NCBI GenBank assembly: GCA_029932445.1
Contig: JAOZQB010000127.1
Span: 1-5,971 of the forward strand
Direction: 5' to 3'
Length of the DNA stretch: 5,971 bases
Source of the DNA: Bacteroidales bacterium
GTDB lineage: Bacteria > Bacteroidota > Bacteroidia > Bacteroidales > JAADGE01
Position numbers and translations under genes: made by a program. Shown here piece by piece: positions 1-5,181 of this stretch. The notes below the pieces were generated by a model. The model worked only from the letters and a program-made list of their open reading frames with translations, was not told the DNA's origin and made no database searches. The first letter of the stretch is position 1, and the number at the start of each line of letters is the position of its first letter.

Positions 1-1542
1 ACTTTCTCTTTCATTTTTCATTAGAAATAGTTCCCAAGGCTTGTCAGAATAAGAATAACGTATTGCAAAATATTTTTCATCCGGAGAAACCTCAACCATA
101 TTTGCTCCGCTTTTACGAGTTATTTGAACCATGTTTTTCCCGTCGGTATTGCATCTGAATAATTGAACTTCACCGGGATGAACTTTATTGGAAAGGAAAT
201 ACCAAAATTTCCCGTTTTTTGACAATTGCGGGTTATAAATTTCGTAGTTCCCTTTTGTAATTTGTTTCTTTTTTCCTGTTTTTATGTTGTAAGTATAAAG
301 ATGTGACCAACCGGTTGCTTCCGATTGAAAATATACCGTTTCATTATCCGGCATCCAAGCCAAAGTTTTCTTATAATCCGAAAACCAACCGATACCGGGA
401 CCGCCAATCCATGCTTCATCATGCTGATGTTCAATTGTTTCTACGGTTTTATTTTTGAAGTCAATTGATGCTAACCATCTGTCTTTATGGTCATTTGAAA
501 GAATTTCTATAAAAGCATTTTTGCCGTCATTACTCCAAATCGATCCTTGAATATAGCCTATGCGGTCTTTATTTTCATACGTTTTATTCGGATAATCTTT
601 GGTGTATTCAGGAACGTAATGATAGCCTTCCAAACCGGAAAAATCAATCAAATAAGTTTTGCGCTCATTGATATCATAAATTGAAAAATAATATTTCGAA
701 TTTGCTCTGCCCGCTTTCGAACGTGCATTCATATCTTCGGTATAACCGGAAATCGTAACATAATTCGGCACAATCGTATTTTTACTTTTCGCTCTTTTTA
801 CGGTCAAATATGAAACATATTTACCGTCAGGTGATAAATCAGCCGTATATAATTGCTTGCCTTTCAGATAAATTGCAAGCGGTTGCAAATTCTTTATTTT
901 TGTATTTTGAAACTTCCGTGCTTTTTCTTTTTTATCTTTTTCTTTCAGAACATCAAACAATCTCAATTGATCTTCTTTAAGCCACTCATCTTGTTTGCTT
1001 AGTTTTTTATCTTCGGAAGGAGCTGAACCGGTTTTAAAATTCGTAACTTGTTTTGTTTGTCCGGTTGTTTTATTCCAAACAAATAAATTATTATCCGATT
1101 GATACACAACATCTCCGGAAAGCAGAAATTTCGGATTGTATTCATACGATAAAGTTTCGGTAATTTTTAAAGTTATTTTCTTTTTCAAATCAAAGATAAA
1201 AATATCACCGTTTTTAGAATAGCTGCAATATGTACTGTCGTAATTATAAACATAATTTTCAGGAAATGTCATTCGTTCCTCAAAAGGAACTTTTTCGATT
1301 TTCTCCGTTTTTAAATTGTAAGAATACAAACTGTCGCTCAAAGCATGATCCGGATTATATTTAAAATAGATTTTATCACTGTTAATATTCCAAAACGGAT
1401 GCCCCGGGAGATGTCCGACAAAATCATCGCCTTGCATAATTTGTTTTATGCTTAGTTCTGATTTATTATCAATTTGTGAAAACGCACTTCCGAAAACAAA
1501 TATTAAAACACATAAAACGAGACTTTTCTTTATTTTTTTCAT
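1..1542 (-). CDS. S9-family serine peptidase (DPP IV/acylaminoacyl-peptidase type), N-terminal part
   Basis: The minus strand is open from ATG 1542-1540 to the left edge without a stop, giving exactly 514 codons; the C-terminus is outside the window. The protein starts with a Sec signal peptide (basic MKKIKK, hydrophobic core about residues 7-20, likely cleavage after AFS at 20-22, no lipobox), so it should be exported, probably to the periplasm. The rest looks like the beta-propeller of S9 peptidases: repeated turns such as SPDGKYVSY (237-245), SNDGKNAFIE (337-346), SKNGKFWYF (441-449) and SPDEKYFAIRYS (486-497), plus GWSHLYTYN (411-419), which resembles the family's GWNHLYLYD motif. A lysine-rich linker covers about 187-217. 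Family members cleave short dipeptides or acylated residues from peptides. The catalytic Ser-Asp-His hydrolase domain usually follows and is not visible here, so activity and exact subfamily cannot be judged. It is transcribed divergently from the DUF2851 gene. Confidence 0.87.
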   Translation of the reverse strand, partial: MKKIKKSLVLCVLIFVFGSAFSQIDNKSELSIKQIMQGDDFVGHLPGHPFWNINSDKIYFKYNPDHALSDSLYSYNLKTEKIEKVPFEERMTFPENYVYNYDSTYCSYSKNGDIFIFDLKKKITLKITETLSYEYNPKFLLSGDVVYQSDNNLFVWNKTTGQTKQVTNFKTGSAPSEDKKLSKQDEWLKEDQLRLFDVLKEKDKKEKARKFQNTKIKNLQPLAIYLKGKQLYTADLSPDGKYVSYLTVKRAKSKNTIVPNYVTISGYTEDMNARSKAGRANSKYYFSIYDINERKTYLIDFSGLEGYHYVPEYTKDYPNKTYENKDRIGYIQGSIWSNDGKNAFIEILSNDHKDRWLASIDFKNKTVETIEHQHDEAWIGGPGIGWFSDYKKTLAWMPDNETVYFQSEATGWSHLYTYNIKTGKKKQITKGNYEIYNPQLSKNGKFWYFLSNKVHPGEVQLFRCNTDGKNMVQITRKSGANMVEVSPDEKYFAIRYSYSDKPWELFLMKNERES

Positions 1543-1552
1543 AAGCAAAAAT

Positions 1553-1573
1553 TTAAAAATATGAAACACCCAT
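1553..1573 (-). other. possible six-codon upstream ORF in the peptidase leader
   Basis: On the minus strand an ATG at 1573-1571 opens a mini-ORF, MGVSYF, ending in TAA at 1555-1553, ten nucleotides before the peptidase start codon at 1542. Its first codons contain GGGTGTTTC (1571-1563), which can pair with GGAACACCC in the loop of the upstream hairpin (1656-1648). That such a short frame is translated is inference; a chance ATG is equally possible. Confidence 0.2.
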
Positions 1574-1631
1574 GACAAAAATTTTGACACACGAGGGAAT
1601 TATTATTGCTCGCATAATACTAGTCAAAGCG

Positions 1632-1675
1632 AAAAAAATTTCCAAGCGGGTGTTCCTATTTGACCTTTGGAAATT
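1632..1675 (-). promoter_or_regulatory. terminator-like hairpin in the peptidase leader
   Basis: Read on the minus strand, AATTTCCAA (1675-1667) and TTGGAAATT (1645-1637) form a perfect 9-bp stem around a 21-nt loop. The 3' arm runs directly into more T residues, giving seven T in a row (1638-1632 included), the shape of an intrinsic terminator. No gene ends here on this strand. It lies downstream of a predicted minus-strand promoter and upstream of the peptidase start, so it would sit in that gene's leader and could act as an attenuator. The stem is AT-rich and the loop long, so strength is uncertain. Confidence 0.35.
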
Positions 1676-1731
1676 ATAAATATAAACAAATAAAATTAGA
1701 ATATTTCCGGTAAATTAAAAAACTATTGCTA

Positions 1732-1763
1732 CAAATGTAAATTTGCATAACACAAGTAACAAT
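1732..1763 (-). promoter_or_regulatory. predicted sigma-ABfr-type promoter for the S9 peptidase
   Basis: On the minus strand, ATTG (1763-1760; three of four matches to the -33 TTTG) is followed after exactly 20 nt by TACATTTG (1739-1732), a perfect match to the Bacteroidota -7 consensus TAnnTTTG. The transcript would start near 1725-1728 and carry a leader of roughly 185 nt containing the hairpin at 1632-1675. The -33 half abuts the -33 element of the divergent promoter. Confidence 0.45.
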
Positions 1764-1770
1764 TTGCATA
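1740..1770 (+). repeat. tandem 10-bp direct repeat AATTTGCATA, 21-bp period
   Basis: AATTTGCATA occurs at 1740-1749 and again at 1761-1770, 21 bp start to start, about two helical turns. Each copy is followed by CACAA (after one extra A in the first). The second copy contains the TTTG used as -33 of the plus-strand promoter; the first copy lies within a second perfect plus-strand -7 match (TAAATTTG, 1738-1745) that lacks a good -33. It may be a pair of regulator sites, or a duplication that created a promoter element. Confidence 0.45.
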
Positions 1771-1794
1771 CACAATCAAAAAAACGTATTTTTG
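1763..1794 (+). promoter_or_regulatory. predicted sigma-ABfr-type promoter for the DUF2851 gene
   Basis: TTTG (1763-1766), a 20-nt spacer and TATTTTTG (1787-1794) match both Bacteroidota promoter elements perfectly, with normal spacing. The -7 box ends only seven bases before the ATG at 1802, so the expected start site (a few nucleotides after the box) leaves a leader of roughly zero to four nucleotides. The alternative -7 match TAAATTTG at 1738-1745 would give a leader of about 50 nt but has no recognisable -33 element. Confidence 0.55.
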
Positions 1795-1801
1795 AAAACT
1801 G

Positions 1802-3094
1802 ATGAAACACGCTGAAAACATAAACGAATATTTTCTTCATTACATCTGGAAAAATAAACTTTTTGATACCGAAAATCTAATCGATGACGAAGGTCATCAA
1901 ATTGAAATTCGTTCCGTCGGATTACATAATACGGATGCGGGACCGGATTTTTTCAATGCAAAAATTAAAATCGGAGATACCGTTTGGGCGGGGAATGTAG
2001 AAATTCACGTAAATTCTTCCGATTGGTATAAACACAATCATCATACTGATAAAGCGTACAACAATGTTATTTTGCAAGTAGTTGCACAAAATGATAAGGA
2101 AATTTTTACCCAAGATAAAAAGAAAATTCCTTCATTAATTTTAAAATATGACGACCAACTTTTAAAAAAATATTCAGAACTGTCAGCTAGTAAGGAAAAT
2201 ATCTCTTGCCGGAATTTTATTGCCCGTGTTGATAAATTTTATCTGAATAATTGGTTGACAAATTTGCTTATTGAAAGAGCCGAGCAAAAAACGAGATTTG
2301 TAAAATCCTTATTCGAATTTAAAAATAATAATTGGGAAGAGGTTTTTTATATTCTCACTGCAAAGGCATTCGGGTTTAAAGTCAATGCACTGCCTTTTGA
2401 GATGCTTGCCAAATCCCTGCCTTCAATTATTCTTGCAAAACATAAAAACGATAAATTTCAAATTGAAGCGTTGCTTTTCGGTCAAGCCGGAATGTTAAAC
2501 GATAAAAATATTTCTGATGATTATTATTTAAAATTGAAAAAAGAATATGCGTTTTTAAAAACAAAATATAAGTTACAAGCAATTGAAAATCATTTGTGGA
2601 AGTTTTTGCGTATTCGCCCGTCAAATTTCCCGACAATCCGGATTTCGCAATTTGCCGAATTAATAAATCAATCATCACATTTGTTTTCAAAAATTCTTGA
2701 AGCAAAACATGTTTCAGGAATTGAAAAAATGTTTGATATTCAAGCCGGCAAATATTGGTTAACACATTATATTTTCGGAAAAGAAACTCGGCAAAAAAGC
2801 AAGAAATTCGGTAAATCTGCGGTGAACTCTGTCATAATCAATACCGTTATTCCGATTTTATTTCTGTACGGAAAAGAAAAAGACAAGCCCGAAATTACCG
2901 ATAAAGCAATCAATTTTCTCGAAAATATAAAAGCCGAAAAAAATAATATTACAAAAAAGTGGGAAGATGCAGGTTTAGAAAATAAAAACGCTTATTTTTC
3001 GCAATCTTTAATTCAACTTTATAATGAATATTGCACAAAAAAAAGATGTTTGGATTGTCGTATCGGGCATTTATATTTGCAAAATAAAAACTAA
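1802..3094 (+). CDS. DUF2851 family protein of unknown function
   Basis: This 430-residue protein matches, as I remember it, the full-length pattern of the DUF2851 family: an N-terminal FLHYIW (11-16), NTDAGPDFFNAKI (43-55), GNVEIH (64-69), SDW (73-75), a helical middle with KAFGFKVNALPFEMLAKSLP (188-207), LLFGQAG (224-230) and RPSNFPTIR (272-280), and a cysteine-containing end. The function is not established to my knowledge. The N-terminal D45/GPD(47-49)/E67-x-H69/D74 layout with H78, H80 and H81 is reminiscent of PD-(D/E)XK nuclease cores, which is only inference. C411, C416 and C419 form a CX4CX2C cluster that could bind metal together with C136 or a histidine. There is no signal peptide or membrane segment, so it is probably cytoplasmic. 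The first ATG is chosen because the family motif FLHYIW follows within ten residues; there is no Shine-Dalgarno and hardly any leader. A strong stem-loop downstream suggests a single-gene transcript. Confidence 0.9.
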   Translation: MKHAENINEYFLHYIWKNKLFDTENLIDDEGHQIEIRSVGLHNTDAGPDFFNAKIKIGDTVWAGNVEIHVNSSDWYKHNHHTDKAYNNVILQVVAQNDKEIFTQDKKKIPSLILKYDDQLLKKYSELSASKENISCRNFIARVDKFYLNNWLTNLLIERAEQKTRFVKSLFEFKNNNWEEVFYILTAKAFGFKVNALPFEMLAKSLPSIILAKHKNDKFQIEALLFGQAGMLNDKNISDDYYLKLKKEYAFLKTKYKLQAIENHLWKFLRIRPSNFPTIRISQFAELINQSSHLFSKILEAKHVSGIEKMFDIQAGKYWLTHYIFGKETRQKSKKFGKSAVNSVIINTVIPILFLYGKEKDKPEITDKAINFLENIKAEKNNITKKWEDAGLENKNAYFSQSLIQLYNEYCTKKRCLDCRIGHLYLQNKN

Positions 3095-3116
3095 ATATAA
3101 ATTTATAAGAAGTAGT

Positions 3117-3124
3117 TATCTTTG
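3117..3124 (+). promoter_or_regulatory. -7 promoter element, candidate for the channel/miaA transcript
   Basis: TATCTTTG is a perfect TAnnTTTG match in the spacer before the channel gene, but no TTTG is seen 19-21 nt upstream, so it is only half supported. If used, transcription would start near 3128-3131 and the 21-bp hairpin at 3136-3188 would lie at the very start of a leader of about 105 nt. Confidence 0.35.
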
Positions 3125-3135
3125 ACAAAAACTTT

Positions 3136-3188
3136 TAAATTAATACCGTTATTTTGCAAACTGATTTCAAAATAACGGTATTAATTTA
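3136..3188 (+). terminator. perfect 21-bp stem-loop, probable terminator or leader hairpin
   Basis: Bases 3136-3156 and 3168-3188 are perfect reverse complements (core ACCGTTATTTTG / CAAAATAACGGT) around an 11-nt loop, CAAACTGATTT. It lies 41 bp after the DUF2851 stop codon and 46 bp before the channel start. The most likely role is intrinsic termination of the DUF2851 transcript. The stem is AT-rich, and there is only a short, interrupted T-rich stretch after it, so it is not a textbook terminator. Its position just after a -7 match also allows a role as 5' leader hairpin of the channel gene. Confidence 0.6.
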
Positions 3189-3234
3189 TAATTTCACGGC
3201 ATAAAATTTATTCAAACAGACACAAACAAACTAA

Positions 3235-4272
3235 ATGTCTAAAGAATTCAGAAATATATACATTGCTTCAATTATCCTTTTGATTGTTTTTATTTCCGGT
3301 GTTTTCGGCTTTATGAGTATCGAAAATTATACCTTTACCGAAGCCGTTTATATGACCATTTTAACAATGTCAACCGTCGGTTTCAGAGAGGTTAAACCCC
3401 TTTCTCCGCACGGAATGATTTTTACGGTTATATTAATTGTCACGAGTTTGGGACTGTTCGGATATTTTGTAACATCAATTACACGTATCTTTATTGACGG
3501 CGATTATAAAAAAGCGATTAAATCATTTTACAAAACCAAAAAAATTAAGAAATTGAAAAATCATATTATTGTTTGCGGTTTCGGTCGTAACGGCAAAAAA
3601 GCCGTCAGTGACCTCTTAGAAATTAATAAAAAAGTAGTGGTAATTGACAATAATCATAAGATTATCAGCAATAATACCAACGAACAAATTTTGAAAAATA
3701 AAAATTTAATTGTTATTCACGGTGATGCTGCAAATGAAGAAACACTGATAAAAGCAAATATTAATAATGCTAAAGCACTGCTTACGACCTTACCCAACGA
3801 TGCGGAAAATTTACTTATTGTTTTAACTTCAAAAGATATAAACAAAAATCTGAAAATAATCTCCAGAGTTTCCGATGAACATTCATTTTTAAAACTTAAA
3901 CGTGCCGGTGCCGATAATGTTATTATGCCTGATATCGTGGGCGGTGCCAGAATGGCAAAATTAATAACCGAACCGGATATTGTTGAATTTCTGGAATTGA
4001 TTATGCTCCGAGAAGGCCAAGACGTTAATCTGGAAGAAATTTCCTGCGACGGTTTAGCGGCTTGTTTTGTTAACAGTACTATTGCCGATTTGGATATTCG
4101 TAAAAAAACCGGTGCCAACATCATCGGCTTAAAATTAGAAGACGGAACTTATCTGTTTAATCCCAACGGAGATATCGAACTGAAAAAAGAAGATAAATTA
4201 TTTGTTCTCGGGACGGTTGAACAAATCAGTAAATTAAAATCCCTTTTAGAAAGCGGACGGTATTTTGAATAA
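3235..4272 (+). CDS. two-TM potassium-channel-like protein with C-terminal RCK (TrkA-N/TrkA-C) domains
   Basis: This 345-residue inner-membrane protein has the order of MthK-like channels: TM1 (about 8-27), a pore helix (about 36-46), a filter-like STVGF (46-50), TM2 (about 61-84), a basic linker (92-108), an RCK-N/TrkA-N Rossmann domain (about 109-230) and an RCK-C/TrkA-C domain (about 262-340). The Rossmann part shows IIVCGFGRNG (111-120, GxGxxG), an acidic D138 ending the second strand (VVVID) and HGDA (162-165), which fits nucleotide binding. Such channels form tetramers gated by ligands bound to the RCK ring. The filter reads TVGFR (47-51) followed by EV, not TVGYG, so arginine replaces the second filter glycine; K+ selectivity is therefore likely but not certain. 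The ATG at 3235 lies in an A-rich context without Shine-Dalgarno, as is usual in this phylum. The gene ends 11 bp before miaA, suggesting co-transcription. Confidence 0.88.
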   Translation: MSKEFRNIYIASIILLIVFISGVFGFMSIENYTFTEAVYMTILTMSTVGFREVKPLSPHGMIFTVILIVTSLGLFGYFVTSITRIFIDGDYKKAIKSFYKTKKIKKLKNHIIVCGFGRNGKKAVSDLLEINKKVVVIDNNHKIISNNTNEQILKNKNLIVIHGDAANEETLIKANINNAKALLTTLPNDAENLLIVLTSKDINKNLKIISRVSDEHSFLKLKRAGADNVIMPDIVGGARMAKLITEPDIVEFLELIMLREGQDVNLEEISCDGLAACFVNSTIADLDIRKKTGANIIGLKLEDGTYLFNPNGDIELKKEDKLFVLGTVEQISKLKSLLESGRYFE

Positions 4273-4283
4273 TCATCCTGAAT

Positions 4284-5180
4284 GTGAAAACCCTAATTGT
4301 TATAGCAGGACCTACCGGAATCGGAAAAACTGATTTAAGTATTGAACTTGCTCAAATGCTTGATACGGTAATTATTTCTTCTGATTCAAGACAATTATAT
4401 CAAGAGTTGAAAATAGGTACGGCAGCACCGACTTCCGAAGATTTAGCAAAAGTAAAACATTATATGGTCGGCAATAAATCAATTTATGATTATTACAGTG
4501 CCGGAAAATATGAACTTGAAGTCCTTGATATTCTGAAAGATATCTTTAAGGACAAAGATACGGCTTTGCTTGTCGGCGGTTCGGGAATGTATATTGATGC
4601 CGTATGCAAAGGAATTGATGCCTTGCCGGATGCCGATCCCGAAATAAGAAAACAACTGATTGAAAAATACGAAAAAGAAGGCATTGAAAGTTTGCGTTTT
4701 GATTTAAAAAGGTTAGATTCCGAACATTACAAAGCTGTTGATTTGAATAATCCGAAACGCATTTTACGAGCTGTGGAAATCTGTATTCAAACCGGAAAAA
4801 CATATACATCATTTCTTACAAAACCGAAAAAAGAACGTGATTTTAATATTTTAAAAATAGGTTTGGAGCGCAATCGCAATGAACTTTATGATCGAATTAA
4901 CAAACGCGTTGATTTAATGCTTGAACAAGGATTGATTGAAGAAGCCCGACAATTTCATAAAGACAAACATCTCAATTCCTTAAATACGGTGGGTTATAAA
5001 GAACTTTTTGCTTATTTTGATAAAGAATATGATTTGGAAGAAGCCGTACGATTAATAAAACGTAATTCCAGAAGATATGCTAAAAGGCAAATGACTTGGT
5101 TTAAACGTGATAATGATTTCCGGTGGTTTCATCCGGACGATAAAATTGAGATTACAAACTTTATTAATGCAAATATTTGA
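4284..5180 (+). CDS. miaA: tRNA dimethylallyltransferase (tRNA isopentenyltransferase)
   Basis: MiaA transfers the dimethylallyl group of DMAPP to N6 of A37 in tRNAs reading UNN codons, giving i6A37 and helping reading-frame maintenance. The 298-residue length is normal. Visible motifs are the P-loop GPTGIGKT (9-16), SSDSRQLY (32-39) with the catalytic Asp at D34, GGSGMYI (98-104), NNPKRILRAVEI (155-166), the helical insertion region around 110-150, and the C-terminal NTVGYKEL (234-241) and RRYAKRQMTWF (263-273). The protein is cytoplasmic. The start codon is GTG at 4284: it puts the P-loop at the expected distance, an in-frame TGA at 4266-4268 closes the frame upstream, and the ATG at 4282 is in another frame and is followed at once by TGA. 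The gene starts 11 bp after the channel gene and probably shares its transcript. It ends one base from the convergent nadK. Confidence 0.96.
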   Translation: MKTLIVIAGPTGIGKTDLSIELAQMLDTVIISSDSRQLYQELKIGTAAPTSEDLAKVKHYMVGNKSIYDYYSAGKYELEVLDILKDIFKDKDTALLVGGSGMYIDAVCKGIDALPDADPEIRKQLIEKYEKEGIESLRFDLKRLDSEHYKAVDLNNPKRILRAVEICIQTGKTYTSFLTKPKKERDFNILKIGLERNRNELYDRINKRVDLMLEQGLIEEARQFHKDKHLNSLNTVGYKELFAYFDKEYDLEEAVRLIKRNSRRYAKRQMTWFKRDNDFRWFHPDDKIEITNFINANI

Positions 5181-5181
5181 A

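Noticed and set aside
1601..1619. Small hairpin TATTAT / ATAATA in the divergent spacer.
   Set aside because: Six A-T pairs only, expected by chance in such AT-rich sequence and not linked to a recognisable signal.
1563..1656. A 94-bp MITE-like element: imperfect 9-bp inverted termini (GAAACACCC / GGGTGTTCC) flanked by TAT on both sides.
   Set aside because: Only one copy is in the window, the termini have a mismatch, and a 3-bp TAT flank is expected often by chance in AT-rich DNA. The same pairing is explained as well by leader RNA structure. A genome-wide copy search would decide.
3717..4124. A 135-codon minus-strand open frame inside the channel gene, and similar antisense frames inside the DUF2851, miaA and nadK genes.
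   Set aside because: They lie fully opposite genes with strong family motifs and show no recognisable domain; they are shadow frames.
4282..4284. ATG as start of miaA.
   Set aside because: It is in a different frame from the MiaA protein and is followed at once by a TGA stop.
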